Shown: positions 16,962 through 27,586, numbered from the stretch's first letter. The stretch: DNA of 64,000 bases from Chelativorans sp. Marseille-P2723 (GCF_902809845.1 NZ_CADDWI010000008.1:558001-622000); one strand, 5' to 3'. Made by a program: numbers and translations. Notes: generated by a model not told the origin, from the sequence alone.

Positions 16962-18884
16962 ATGGCCGATGCCAAGCTTCGTGGCTCCGATGCAGGCGAT
17001 CTTGCTGGACCCCGCGCTAGGAGGGATACCCGCCAGAATCTCAGGATGCTGGTGATCGGCGCGCTGGGCGTGGTCTACGGTGATATAGGCACAAGCCCGA
17101 TCTATGCCTTCCGCGAAGCGCTACACGCTTCATCCGGTGGCGGGACAGTCACACGCGAAGACGTGTTCGGCGTTCTCTCGTTGATTGTCTGTGCGCTCAC
17201 AACGGTCGTTACCGTCAAATATGTCGTCTTCGTGCTAAGGGCCGACAATCGCGGCGAGGGCGGCATTCTGTCGTTGATGGCGCTTGCCCGTGGAAGCTAT
17301 CCGAAGAGGTCCGGGCTCATTCTCGCGCTCGGCATCTGCGGTGCGTCGCTCTTCTTCGGCGATGCACTCATCACCCCGGCCATATCCGTCCTTTCGGCCG
17401 TCGAGGGCCTGGAGGTCGCGACCCCGGCCTTCGATCCCTACGTGGTCCCAATCACTCTGGTGATCCTGCTGGTGCTCTTTTCTGTGCAGCGGCTCGGAAC
17501 CGGCAAGGTCGCGAGCGTCTTCGGTCCTGTCACCGCCGCCTGGTTTCTGGCTCTGGGAGTGGCGGGGCTCATGCATATCGCGGATGACCCGAGTGTACTC
17601 CTCGCCATCAATCCCTATCACGCCATCATATACCTTTGGCACCAACCCGAAGTCGCATTCCTGACAGTGGGCGCTGTCTTCCTTGCAGTGACAGGTGGGG
17701 AGGCGCTCTATGCCGATCTGGGCCATTTCGGGCGCAAGCCGATCGTCCTTGCATGGCTTGCCATCGTCTTTCCCTGCCTACTTCTAAATTATTTCGGGCA
17801 AGGCGCGTTCGTGCTGGCACATGGTGGCCAGCCGCAAAATCCGTTTTTTCAGATGATGCCGTCCTGGGCGCTTCTGCCGATGGTGCTGCTGGCAACGGCT
17901 GCAACGGTGATTGCAAGCCAGGCGGTGATTTCGGGAGCGTTCTCGCTTGCCCGGCAAGCCTCGCAGCTCAATATTCTGCCCCGCTTTGATATCCTGCATA
18001 CCTCCGAGACCCAGGAAGGACAGATCTACCTTCCGCGCATCAATCTCCTGATGGGTTTGGGTGTGATGTTGCTCGTCGTCGGATTCGGGGCGTCAAGCGA
18101 ACTTGCATCGGCCTATGGCATCTCGGTGTCCGGCAACATGCTTGTGACAACCGTGCTTCTATCCGTCGTCACGTTGTTGCGCTGGCGTTGGACAATCGCG
18201 GCGGCATTGGCCGTGCTTCTGATCTTCGGGACAATCGATATCGGCTTCTTTGCCGCCAATGTCGCAAAGCTTGTGGAGGGGGGATGGGTATCCCTGGTCG
18301 TCGCATTTGTTGCAGGGCTTCTGATGATAACATGGTTGCGCGGCACACGCGTGCTGCTGGACAAGACCCGCAAGAACAAGGTGCCGTTCGATGCGCTTGC
18401 CGAGCGGTTGGCCAGAAACCCGCCGCAGATCGTACCGGGAACTGCCGTTTTCCTGACGGCGGACCGCGGAAGCACGCCGACAGCGCTTCTTCACAGCCTG
18501 AAGCACTACAAGGTTCTGCATGAGCGAAATGTAGTGCTTTCCGTGTTGACCGCGGAACAGCCCCATGTACCGCCCTCTGAACGCGTGAGGATGGAGCCCA
18601 TCAATCAGCTCTTCATGCGGGTGACCGTAACGTTTGGCTATATGGAGCGGCCGAACATCCCGATGGCGCTCGCCCTCTGCCGCAAGCAGGGCTGGAAATT
18701 CGATATCATGAACACCTCCTTCTTTGTGTCGCGCCGCTCGTTGAGGCCTTCTGCCGATGTCGGAATGGCGGTGTGGCAGGACAGGCTGTTTATCGCGCTT
18801 GCGCGCACAGCCGCCGATGCGACGGAATACTTCCAGATCCCCACCGGGCGGGTGGTCGAGATCGGGACGCAGATCACCATCTGA
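16962..18884 (+). CDS. kup: Low-affinity potassium transporter Kup
   Basis: The 640-aa inner-membrane protein matches the KUP/HAK/KT family of K+/H+ symporters. The signature VIGALGVVYGDIGTSPIYAFREAL is at about residues 30-53, about twelve hydrophobic segments span residues 30-440 (for example ITPAISVLSAVEGLEV and GGEALYADLGHFG), and a ~190-residue soluble C-terminal domain follows. The ATG at 16962 has GGAG 7 bases upstream; ATG 16956 and GTG 16923 are in-frame alternatives. No regulatory RNA was recognised in the ~195 bp upstream. Confidence 0.95.
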   Translation: MADAKLRGSDAGDLAGPRARRDTRQNLRMLVIGALGVVYGDIGTSPIYAFREALHASSGGGTVTREDVFGVLSLIVCALTTVVTVKYVVFVLRADNRGEGGILSLMALARGSYPKRSGLILALGICGASLFFGDALITPAISVLSAVEGLEVATPAFDPYVVPITLVILLVLFSVQRLGTGKVASVFGPVTAAWFLALGVAGLMHIADDPSVLLAINPYHAIIYLWHQPEVAFLTVGAVFLAVTGGEALYADLGHFGRKPIVLAWLAIVFPCLLLNYFGQGAFVLAHGGQPQNPFFQMMPSWALLPMVLLATAATVIASQAVISGAFSLARQASQLNILPRFDILHTSETQEGQIYLPRINLLMGLGVMLLVVGFGASSELASAYGISVSGNMLVTTVLLSVVTLLRWRWTIAAALAVLLIFGTIDIGFFAANVAKLVEGGWVSLVVAFVAGLLMITWLRGTRVLLDKTRKNKVPFDALAERLARNPPQIVPGTAVFLTADRGSTPTALLHSLKHYKVLHERNVVLSVLTAEQPHVPPSERVRMEPINQLFMRVTVTFGYMERPNIPMALALCRKQGWKFDIMNTSFFVSRRSLRPSADVGMAVWQDRLFIALARTAADATEYFQIPTGRVVEIGTQITI

Positions 18885-18958
18885 AAGCCGGGGGCGCTGT
18901 GGTGGCGCCGGCTCGGTGGCTTGTGCGCTCTTGCTCTCCTTCGCTATTTGTGACAGAA

Positions 18959-18976
18959 CCGTACCGTACGGTACGG
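18959..18976. promoter_or_regulatory. 18-bp perfect palindrome, candidate TetR operator
   Basis: CCGTACCGTACGGTACGG is identical to its reverse complement. It ends 12 bp before the TTG start of the TetR gene, so a bound protein would block transcription or early elongation. Size and position match autoregulatory operators of TetR-family repressors; binding by this TetR is inferred. Confidence 0.65.
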
Positions 18977-18988
18977 ATAGAGGTAAGC

Positions 18989-19636
18989 TTGGGCGAGCAT
19001 CGGGAGCAAGGATATACGCCGCGCCAGCGGGCAGTGCTTGAACGGGCGCTGGAATTGCTCGTGGCCGGGGGTGAAAAGGCGGTGACGACCGCCGGTGTCG
19101 CGCGCGCGGCCAATTGCTCCAAGGAAAGCCTTTACCGGTGGTTCGGCGATCGCGACGGATTGCTCGCGGCGATGATTGCCCACCAGGCGAGCAAGGTGCG
19201 CACCTTCGCCGATGATGGCGAGCCAATGGACAGGGTGCATTTCAGGGCCCATCTCGTGGCGTTCGCTCGGGATCTTCTCGACGTGCTTTCGGGCGAGGTT
19301 TCACTGGCGCTCAACCGGTTGGCCATCGGTCAGGCAAGCCGCGAGGAAAGCCGCCTTGGCCGGCTCCTGGTGGCACAGGGAAGGCGCCGTATCGACGAAG
19401 GGGCCATAGCCTTGCTGGAGGCTGGGCGGCGAAACCGGCATATCGCCTATGACGACGCCGACGATGCCTATCGGACCCTCTATGGGCTCGTGGTTCGCGA
19501 CCTGCATGTGCGCATGCTTTTGGGCGAGTCAGGTGCGCGCAGGCACGAGAAGTTCGCTGCCATGGCGGAAGGGGCGGTGGAACGGTTTTTCGCACTCCAT
19601 GGCGTGCGGGAGAAGGAGAGGGCGGATACGGCATGA
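18989..19636 (+). CDS. TetR-family transcriptional regulator upstream of ilvC
   Basis: The protein (215 aa from the chosen start) has an N-terminal TetR helix-turn-helix at about residues 10-57 (RAVLERALELLVAGGEKAV, then TTAGVARAANCSKESLYRWF) and a helical C-terminal ligand domain. I chose the TTG at 18989 because GAGG lies 5 bases upstream, the length then fits the family, and the 18-bp palindrome becomes upstream DNA. A GTG at 18950 would put the palindrome inside the coding region. ilvC follows 37 bp later on the same strand, so the two may be co-transcribed and ilvC may be a target (inference). Confidence 0.85.
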   Translation: MGEHREQGYTPRQRAVLERALELLVAGGEKAVTTAGVARAANCSKESLYRWFGDRDGLLAAMIAHQASKVRTFADDGEPMDRVHFRAHLVAFARDLLDVLSGEVSLALNRLAIGQASREESRLGRLLVAQGRRRIDEGAIALLEAGRRNRHIAYDDADDAYRTLYGLVVRDLHVRMLLGESGARRHEKFAAMAEGAVERFFALHGVREKERADTA

Positions 19637-19658
19637 GGCTGCCCGCCCGCATATGTGA

Positions 19659-20693
<1,035 letters not shown>

Positions 20694-20731
20694 GGCTTCC
20701 GCCGTTCTTGCGAGAACCTGTCTCCTCGCGA

Positions 20732-20765
20732 TTGCCAAGGCGGTGCTTGCGCATCGCCTTGGCAA
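20732..20765. terminator. 11-bp-stem hairpin downstream of ilvC (possible terminator)
   Basis: TTGCCAAGGCG at 20732-20742 is perfectly complementary to CGCCTTGGCAA at 20755-20765, with a 12-base loop. It begins 39 bp after the ilvC stop codon. There is no T-run after it on either strand, so it could be a non-canonical terminator or a 3'-end stabiliser. Confidence 0.4.
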
Positions 20766-21196
20766 AGATCTCGTACGAGCGAAATGTCCGCATTCAGGCC
20801 GATAGTATATGAAAGGCGAAATACACGGCAGCCGCCATGCTGTTGGGCCTGATCCCGTTGCCGGGAGGCCGCAGGTCCATCCACCACTTCTGTTCGCCTC
20901 ACCATTGATGAAGAAGGCAGAATGGATCAATCCGGCCCGATAAGCCCATTGCGCCCGCTGGCGGACTACATCAGTGGGATCCTGCTCGCAGGCAAGCTGC
21001 GTCTTTCTCTGCGTCAGACCTTCGGGGCAGACGAATCTCCCGCCCCGAGCGATGGTCGACAACCAGCCACGCTCATCGGCTCCTTGACAAGGCCGCATCG
21101 TGAAGGGCGCGCAATGCCGGCGCAGCCCTTGGCCATGTCATCTCGCTCGAAGGCACGCTGACGCCCACTCATAAGAAAATTCAATAGGGTGGATAA
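20766..21196. other. Intergenic stretch before the toxin-like gene
   Basis: About 430 bp with no gene I can support. A 79-codon frame at 20922-21161 has no recognisable motif and no good start signal. A short frame ending at 21187 reads as a plausible peptide tail (NAGAALGHVISLEGTLTPTHKK) but opens at a stop only 24 codons earlier; it may be a gene remnant. The DNA becomes more A/T-rich towards 21170-21320, where the promoter of the following gene is expected. Confidence 0.4.
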
Positions 21197-23566
21197 TTGA
21201 CAGGATGCTTCCCTGACAGTCCTGTAGCGCAATCACTGCGCGTATCTATTATCAAATTTTCAATGGGCTGTTGCATGGCGCCTTGGCAGATAAACATCCA
21301 ATCAATAAAGTACCCGATCAATCCAGCAACTGCGAAACCGGGCGAACTCACACGGTGGCGCAAGAACATTGCAGCCGGTGGAGCCGAGAGAGGAAGAACA
21401 CGAGCCACATCCCTGAATGACAGGGTTCGCGATAAAGCCCGGTTCGATGTCCATGAAAGACGGCTGCGCGACCTGGCCGAGACGATCCAGACGTTAGAGG
21501 GTGTATCGGAGGCTGGACAAGCGTTTGTACCGACATTAGGGGGCAGTTCAGGCCTGCTGGCTCATGCCGTCAGGGTTTTGGCACTTCTTGCGTTGGGTAA
21601 ACCGCTTGAGGCAATGCCCATTCATAGCGTGCAACCGCCTTCCATTGCGCATTACGCACCAGCTTGCGGCGCTGAGGCAGACAGATCCATTTTAGCAGAG
21701 ATGAGGGAAAACATCGTGCGCCGCGCCGATCTGGCGTCCGCCAAGGCGTTGGAGAACGGTCTTGATCCCACGAGAAACTATACTTCAGTAAGCTTTTTTC
21801 TGCCGATGGGAATAGGGGGGGTAGCTGCGACTGATACGGCTCCTCTGCCCGAGGTCATTATGGCGGAGCAGAAGAGCTCAGCCCCTTTTTTCCCGCGTAT
21901 TTCACCCGAGGTACAGAAAATCGCGCCCAACCTGAACAGCGAGTTCAATGCGCAATATGAAGTGGAAGCCCAGAAATGGGTCGGCAAAGCCATAGACAGG
22001 ATCCTATGCCTCCTGAAAGACGCAGGGCTCGATATGGGCGACCGCGCTTCGATCATTTTTGTTCAGGCAATAGATGAAACCTATATGCCTCCCATTCCGG
22101 TAACCGGCGGCCTGGTCTGCATCGTCAGTGTGAAAAAGGACGGCAAAAGACGTGATCTCGCCATCCTACCCGAAGAGTCGCCAATGGTGGTGGACGTATC
22201 AGGTGATGAAATTGAGAGCGTTACCTGGCTCGCTCAAAACGCCCGCCGCTTCTTCGGCGAAGATCCGGAGGCACGGCTCTATATACCCAAAGTTAGAGGT
22301 GGCGTGAGCGTGCAGGAGGGGGCCTCTAGTTGTGTTTCCGACATTGTCAACGATGCTGCCCTCGATTGGTACGACGCTGCATTCTCCGAAACCGATCACG
22401 AAGCGTTGGTCGACTACGTCCGAGGCAATGCAATTCCCCTTTACGATGCTAAGCAAAGGCTGGACCGGGGCGATTACACCGGCGCTGCTGCTTCTGCAGC
22501 CTTGGATATAGCTCCCATCTTCGATGATGCCTCACGTATGTTGCGCGGACCTTTCAAGGCTGCACTAAAGAGTGCCAAGGCGGGCAAGGCTATTAAGGGG
22601 GCGAAGGCTGCAAGAATGAATGGCGGCATGAAAGCTCTGCCGGAAGTGGAGGGAGCGGCAGACGCAGCGGCACAGGCAAAGCATGTGGGAAGGAAAAGCG
22701 CAAAGGCTGTGGCGGAAGGTCTTGAGGAAACCCGCCGCCATATTCAGCTAAGGCCGCTACATCGGCGCCTTGAGGTAACACGTGTCGGTAACAGTTACCG
22801 CGTGAAGGCAGTACCGGTATTGGAAAAGCAACCGCCACAAGAAGGAGTAGTCGTCCAGACGAGCGGCACCTTTTTCGGTGAAGCCGAGCGGCTGAAGCCG
22901 AATATGGGCGCGCAGCCCTCATCCTTGCGCGCACACGAAACCGGCTTGTCTGCACCGTTAAATGGCTTAACGCGCAGACTACTTGCCAAATCCAGGACGG
23001 GAAAATTTTCAGTTCAGGATGCCGAGCGTCTGATCGGCAAGAAGCCCCAAAGCAAGTTTGTCAATGAGGAAAGCGGCTTTGTCTATAAGGGCTTTGTTTT
23101 CCGAGGCGACATGCGCAGGCCGGAACAGATATTCGAAGACGGTTTCAAGCTGCGGACGAAGATCAACTCGGTCGAAGAGGTGAATGGTTTCAGAGGCGGC
23201 TTCGGCGGAGGCCGGGATGCTTTCAACATTGATGGAAGGGGGATTTCTACCTCACCTTTTGCCGCCACGGCCGATGGTGCGGGAGCGGATGTGTATGGCC
23301 GCGCCAGAGGCGGGTACACCTACCTCGTAGATGCGCGAGCCCTGGAGGGTTATGACCTCTACAGGAACGCGGCGTTCTCACGGTTGCGCAAAACAAACAA
23401 GCTCGACCAAGAGCGGGCAGCGCAGGAAGCAGCTAGATCGCATTCGCGTCCGCTAGAGGTGAACTACGGAACGGACATCCCGCACGAGAAGATTGTCGGC
23501 GCGTTCGACCGCGAAGGCAAATACGTTCCCAATCCATCGTACCGGTTCCAACCGCGCCCCCATTAA
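21197..23566 (+). CDS. Large toxin-like protein with C-terminal pertussis-type ADP-ribosyltransferase domain
   Basis: The 789-aa protein has no signal peptide and an N-terminal ~600 residues I cannot assign. That part includes an amphipathic, Ala/Lys-rich region at about 420-475 (YDAKQRLDRGDYTGAAASAA..) like helical segments in large toxins. The C-terminal ~165 residues match R-S-E ADP-ribosyltransferases such as pertussis toxin S1 and CARDS toxin. FVFRGDMRRPEQIFEDGF at 633-650 contains the NAD-binding Arg636, GISTSP at 682-687 is the STS motif, and PLEVNYGTDIPHEKIVGAF at 752-770 aligns with the catalytic-Glu strand and its IPxExI follow-up. Glu754 is the likely catalytic residue. Arg-to-Glu spacing (118) is close to that of pertussis toxin. 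The start is uncertain (TTG 21197; ATG 21263 or 21278). Sampled lines have 52-57% GC against 70% in ilvC, suggesting transfer. No adjacent immunity gene was found. Confidence 0.75.
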   Translation: MTGCFPDSPVAQSLRVSIIKFSMGCCMAPWQINIQSIKYPINPATAKPGELTRWRKNIAAGGAERGRTRATSLNDRVRDKARFDVHERRLRDLAETIQTLEGVSEAGQAFVPTLGGSSGLLAHAVRVLALLALGKPLEAMPIHSVQPPSIAHYAPACGAEADRSILAEMRENIVRRADLASAKALENGLDPTRNYTSVSFFLPMGIGGVAATDTAPLPEVIMAEQKSSAPFFPRISPEVQKIAPNLNSEFNAQYEVEAQKWVGKAIDRILCLLKDAGLDMGDRASIIFVQAIDETYMPPIPVTGGLVCIVSVKKDGKRRDLAILPEESPMVVDVSGDEIESVTWLAQNARRFFGEDPEARLYIPKVRGGVSVQEGASSCVSDIVNDAALDWYDAAFSETDHEALVDYVRGNAIPLYDAKQRLDRGDYTGAAASAALDIAPIFDDASRMLRGPFKAALKSAKAGKAIKGAKAARMNGGMKALPEVEGAADAAAQAKHVGRKSAKAVAEGLEETRRHIQLRPLHRRLEVTRVGNSYRVKAVPVLEKQPPQEGVVVQTSGTFFGEAERLKPNMGAQPSSLRAHETGLSAPLNGLTRRLLAKSRTGKFSVQDAERLIGKKPQSKFVNEESGFVYKGFVFRGDMRRPEQIFEDGFKLRTKINSVEEVNGFRGGFGGGRDAFNIDGRGISTSPFAATADGAGADVYGRARGGYTYLVDARALEGYDLYRNAAFSRLRKTNKLDQERAAQEAARSHSRPLEVNYGTDIPHEKIVGAFDREGKYVPNPSYRFQPRPH

Positions 23567-23693
23567 GATGCAGAGTTCCGTAATCGGTCGAAACTGTATC
23601 AGCTTTCTCTCGCCTATGTAGCGAGGCAGATAGGAGCCGATCATCGGAACACCGGCAAAAAATCAAGAAAGCGCGTTCGCACCGTGCCGCATG

Positions 23694-24107
23694 TTACTCG
23701 TCTTCTGTGAGCACGGGCCGGCCGTGCTCAAATTTCACCGTGCGGTAAAAGCAGGAACGCCGTCCCGTGTGACAGGTTACACCGTCGCCTTGAACGCGTA
23801 CTTGAAGATGCACTGCGTCCTGGTCGCAATCGGTAGTGAGGGAGACAAGCTTCTGGACGTTGCCAGAGGTTTCTCCCTTCTTCCATAAGGTGGAGCGGGA
23901 GCGCGACCAGTAATGTGCGATGCCGGTTTCCAGCGTTAATGACAGCGCTTCGGCATTCATATGCGCTATCATGAGTAGTGCCCCATCGTCCGCGTCGGTG
24001 ACGACGGCGGTGATCAGGCCGCTTGCATCGAAACGCGGGGTGAATTCGGATCCGTTTTCGAGGGCTGCCTTATCCGCAGGAGGCGGAGAGAAGGAGAGCG
24101 CCGGCAT
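23694..24107 (-). CDS. hisI: Phosphoribosyl-AMP cyclohydrolase
   Basis: The 137-aa protein opens the purine ring of phosphoribosyl-AMP in histidine synthesis. Core motifs are [39 protein letters not shown], the metal site [12 protein letters not shown] and the Zn ligands [11 protein letters not shown]. It is the stand-alone HisI without a HisE domain, as usual in alphaproteobacteria. The ATG at 24107 lies 8 bp after the folE stop, so the two form an operon. A longer in-frame extension through folE is a shadow. Confidence 0.95.
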   Translation of the reverse strand: MPALSFSPPPADKAALENGSEFTPRFDASGLITAVVTDADDGALLMIAHMNAEALSLTLETGIAHYWSRSRSTLWKKGETSGNVQKLVSLTTDCDQDAVHLQVRVQGDGVTCHTGRRSCFYRTVKFEHGRPVLTEDE

Positions 24108-24115
24108 TACGGCGT

Positions 24116-24784
24116 TCAGCCCCTGGGAGCTTCGCGGAGCAGGGTCATGAACCGGACCTGTTCCGCCGGCTGCTCCTTGAAGGTCCCGGTGAAGGTGGAT
24201 GTGAGTGTGGTCGATCCCTGCTTCTGGATGCCGCGCATGGACATGCACATATGCTCAGCCTCGATCATGACCGCCACGCCGCGCGGCTTCAACACGTCTT
24301 GAATAGTGTTGGCAATCTGCGCAGTCATCGCCTCCTGCGTCTGAAGGCGGCGGGCAAAGATGTCCACAACGCGAGCAATCTTGGAAAGCCCCACGACTCT
24401 ACCAGCAGGAAGATACGCGACATGCGCCCTGCCGATAATCGGCACCATGTGATGCTCACAATGGGAGTGGAAGGAAATGTCCTTCAGAAGCACCATGTCA
24501 TCAAAACCGGCGACCTCTTCGAAGGTACGCCCGAGCTCTTCGGCAGGGCAGCGGTCATAGCCGGAGAAAAGCTCACGGTAGGCTTTCGCGACACGCTCAG
24601 GTGTTTCCTTAAGGCCTTCCCGGCCCGGGTCATCGCCCGCCCAGCGCAAGAGGGTGCGCACGGCATCTTCAACCTCCTCGCGGCTTGGCCGATTGTTAAC
24701 TGGCTTGTCGAGATATGCAGGATTCTCTTCAGGTTTCGCACCCGTTTCGGACGTGCGCGGGAAGTTTTTAATGACAGCATCCAT
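24116..24784 (-). CDS. folE: GTP cyclohydrolase I
   Basis: The 222-aa enzyme converts GTP to dihydroneopterin triphosphate, the first step of tetrahydrofolate synthesis. Motifs are [40 protein letters not shown] with the zinc Cys and His, [20 protein letters not shown] and [18 protein letters not shown]. The first ~35 residues are a variable extension. It is translated just upstream of hisI. The 235-bp spacer on its other side is shared with a divergent scaffold-protein gene and is A/T-rich around 24940-24970, where promoters are likely. Confidence 0.96.
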   Translation of the reverse strand: MDAVIKNFPRTSETGAKPEENPAYLDKPVNNRPSREEVEDAVRTLLRWAGDDPGREGLKETPERVAKAYRELFSGYDRCPAEELGRTFEEVAGFDDMVLLKDISFHSHCEHHMVPIIGRAHVAYLPAGRVVGLSKIARVVDIFARRLQTQEAMTAQIANTIQDVLKPRGVAVMIEAEHMCMSMRGIQKQGSTTLTSTFTGTFKEQPAEQVRFMTLLREAPRG

Positions 24785-25019
24785 AAGAAGGCATCTCCCG
24801 TAGTCCCTGTCGCGCAGGGACGAGTTGAACGGTTCATAGCCTTTCGCGGGTTTCCTGAGAATTCAGTCCAGTCCCGAAAGCGGCATCCGCGCCAGCCCAG
24901 GCATCATACCCTTCTTGCCCTTGGGCGGTCGCTACCATTATATAGATTTAAACGGCCCTTTTTAAAAGGCATTAGCGCGACATGCTTTGCTGGATAGCCA
25001 TCGGGCAAGCGGAAAAATC

Positions 25020-25466
25020 ATGATAGACGACGTCTATAATGCAAAAATTCTTGGCTTTGCCGGAAATATCGGTCGAATCGGCCGCCTTGCAGAGCCGGAC
25101 GCTTCGGCGACTGCCCATTCCAAGCTCTGCGGTTCGACGGTGACTGTCGATCTGAAGATGAAAGACGCGGTTGTCACCGATTTTTCCCATGAGGTTCGGG
25201 CCTGTGCGCTTGGGCAAGCATCATCCTCCATCATGGCGCAGAACGTGATTGGGGCCACGGCGGAGGAACTGCGGGAAGTGCGTCTGACCATGCTTCGGAT
25301 GCTGAAAGAGGACGGCCCGCCACCGGAAGGCCGCTTCGCCGATCTTCGCTATCTGGAACCGGTGCGCGACTACAAGGCGCGCCACGCTTCCACCATGCTT
25401 ACCTTTGATGCGGTGGTCGATTGCATCGACCAGATTGAGAAGAAGAAGGCTGGCAAGGCTGCTTGA
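25020..25466 (+). CDS. IscU/NifU-like iron-sulfur scaffold family protein
   Basis: The 148-aa protein starts MIDDVYNAKILGFAGNI, like IscU/SufU N-terminal domains, with cysteines at SKLCGSTVTVDL and VRACALGQASSSIMAQNV. The third scaffold cysteine is not clear; the only later Cys is in VVDCIDQI near the end, so it may bind a cluster differently or have lost scaffold activity. The homologue is common in rhizobia next to folE. ATG 25020 was chosen because sequence similarity begins there; ATG 24987 adds 11 residues. Confidence 0.8.
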   Translation: MIDDVYNAKILGFAGNIGRIGRLAEPDASATAHSKLCGSTVTVDLKMKDAVVTDFSHEVRACALGQASSSIMAQNVIGATAEELREVRLTMLRMLKEDGPPPEGRFADLRYLEPVRDYKARHASTMLTFDAVVDCIDQIEKKKAGKAA

Positions 25467-25518
25467 AAATCAGCGCTGCCGGCCCTTTCTGTGCAAATAC
25501 GCCATCCCGCCGGAAAGA

Positions 25519-27486
25519 TCAGGCGCGGCTTCGGCGGATATCCGGCGGCGTCGCCTCCTCGGCGAGAAGCGACACGGCCTCTTCCAGCGACAGCGATGAC
25601 TGGTCGCGGCTGCCGAGGCGACGCATGTTTACCGATCCTTCCTCTGCTTCGCGCTTTCCGCACACCAGAATGACCGGCACCTTGGCGTGACTGTGCTCAC
25701 GCACCTTGTAATTGATCTTTTCGTTGCGCAGGTCGGTCTCGACCGTCAGCCCGGCAGCCTTCAGCCTTGTAGCGACTTCATGTGCATAGTCGTCGGCATC
25801 TGAAGTAATGGTTGCCACGACTACCTGAACGGGAGCCAACCAGAGCGGAAAATGGCCCGCATAGTTCTCGATCAGAATTCCCAGGAAACGCTCCATCGAG
25901 CCGCAGATTGCCCGGTGAATCATCACCGGCTGCTTCTTTTCCGATTCCTTGTCGATATAGAACGCCCCGAAGCGCTCTGGCAGGTTGAAGTCGAGCTGCG
26001 TGGTGCCACACTGCCATTCACGCCCGATAGCGTCCTTCAGGACATAGTCGAACTTGGGCCCGTAAAATGCCCCATCGCCGGGATTGATTGCTGTTTTGAT
26101 CCGGCTGTCCGAGCGTTGAATATCCTGAAGCACACCGCGCATGATCTCCTCCGCGTGGTCCCACAGCGCGTCCGAGCCCACGCGCTTTTCAGGCCGCGTT
26201 GAGAAAAAAACCGTTATCTCCTTGAAGCCGAAATCAGCATAGGTGGACAGGATCAGATCGTTGATCTTCAGGCACTCTTCGGCAAGCTGCTCCTCGGTGC
26301 AGAAAATATGCGCGTCATCCTGGGTGAAGCCGCGCACGCGCATCAGACCGTGGAGCGCGCCTGAGGGCTCGTAGCGATGCACCGCGCCGAACTCAGCAAG
26401 CCGTATCGGCAGGTCGCGATAGGATTTCAGTCCATGCTTGAATATCTGGACATGACCCGGGCAGTTCATCGGCTTCAAGGCAAAGACGCGCTTGTCTTCC
26501 GCTTCCTCATCGGCGCACTCGACCTTGAACATGTTCTCCTTGTACCAGCCCCAGTGGCCGGAGGTTTCCCACAGCGAATGGTCCAGCACCTGCGGTGCGT
26601 TCACCTCCGCATAGTCGCCGTCAAGCCGCCGCCGCATATAGGAAACGAGGTTCTGGAACATGCGCCAACCCTTGGCGTGCCAAAAGACGACGCCCGGTCC
26701 CTCTTCCTGGAAATGAAAAAGGTCCATCTCGCGGCCGAGACGGCGATGATCCCGTTTTTCCGCCTCCTCCAGCATGTGGAGGTAGATTTCCAGCTGTTCC
26801 TGAGTTGCCCAAGCCGTTCCATAGATGCGCGTGAGCATCGGGTTGTTCGAATCGCCTCGCCAATAGGCTCCGGCAACCTTCATCAGCTTGAATGCCTTTC
26901 CTATCTGGCCCGTGGAGACCATATGCGGTCCACGGCACAGATCGAACCACTCGCCCTGGCGGTAGATCTTGACATCCTCGCCTTCAGGTATCGCGTCGAC
27001 GAGTTCCACCTTGTAGGTTTCGCCCTTCTCCGAGAACACCTTCTTTGCCTTCTCGCGCGACCAAATCTCCTTGGTGAAGAGTTCGTTGCGGTCGATGATC
27101 TCCCGCATTTTCTTCTCGATAACGGGAAGGTCCTCGGGCGTAAAAGGCTCGTCACGAGCGAAGTCGTAGTAAAAGCCGTTCTCGATGACGGGTCCGATCG
27201 TTACCTGGGTATCCGGCCAAAGCTCCTGGACAGCCTCGGCCATTACGTGCGCGGCGTCATGACGTAGGAGTTCCAATGCGCGTGGGTCATCGCGCGTAAC
27301 GATCTCTATGGTTCCGTTGCGGCCGACCGGGTCGGAAAGGTCACGCAGGACACCATCCAGAGTATAGGCGACGGCTTTTTTGGCAAGCGACTTGGAAATG
27401 GACTCGGCGACATCGGCGCCGGTAGTTGCAGCGTCGAATTCGCGCCTAGAACCGTCCGGAAATGCAAGGGAGATTGTGTCTGTCAT
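25519..27486 (-). CDS. thrS: Threonyl-tRNA synthetase
   Basis: The 655-aa class II synthetase is complete. It has an N-terminal TGS domain ([15 protein letters not shown]), an editing domain ([21 protein letters not shown] with the zinc-binding His pair, later [16 protein letters not shown]), the catalytic core ([55 protein letters not shown]) and an anticodon domain ([40 protein letters not shown]). It attaches threonine to tRNA-Thr and clears serine misacylation. yidD lies 100 bp upstream on the same strand. No T-box or leader hairpin was recognised. Confidence 0.97.
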   Translation of the reverse strand: MTDTISLAFPDGSRREFDAATTGADVAESISKSLAKKAVAYTLDGVLRDLSDPVGRNGTIEIVTRDDPRALELLRHDAAHVMAEAVQELWPDTQVTIGPVIENGFYYDFARDEPFTPEDLPVIEKKMREIIDRNELFTKEIWSREKAKKVFSEKGETYKVELVDAIPEGEDVKIYRQGEWFDLCRGPHMVSTGQIGKAFKLMKVAGAYWRGDSNNPMLTRIYGTAWATQEQLEIYLHMLEEAEKRDHRRLGREMDLFHFQEEGPGVVFWHAKGWRMFQNLVSYMRRRLDGDYAEVNAPQVLDHSLWETSGHWGWYKENMFKVECADEEAEDKRVFALKPMNCPGHVQIFKHGLKSYRDLPIRLAEFGAVHRYEPSGALHGLMRVRGFTQDDAHIFCTEEQLAEECLKINDLILSTYADFGFKEITVFFSTRPEKRVGSDALWDHAEEIMRGVLQDIQRSDSRIKTAINPGDGAFYGPKFDYVLKDAIGREWQCGTTQLDFNLPERFGAFYIDKESEKKQPVMIHRAICGSMERFLGILIENYAGHFPLWLAPVQVVVATITSDADDYAHEVATRLKAAGLTVETDLRNEKINYKVREHSHAKVPVILVCGKREAEEGSVNMRRLGSRDQSSLSLEEAVSLLAEEATPPDIRRSRA

Positions 27487-27586
27487 CAGGAACTCCTATC
27501 CAGTCCCGCCAACGAACGCGGGTGGTTAAAGTCAAGCATGTGGTGCCGCATGTAACGGCACCGCAGGCTGGCGTAAAGCCCGAAGG

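Noticed and set aside
20922-21161. 79-codon frame between ilvC and the toxin gene
   Set aside because: No family, no convincing ribosome-binding site, and it ends before any neighbour; treated as empty DNA.
26377-27267. Plus-strand open frame (296 codons) opposite thrS
   Set aside because: Shadow of threonyl-tRNA synthetase with no family features.
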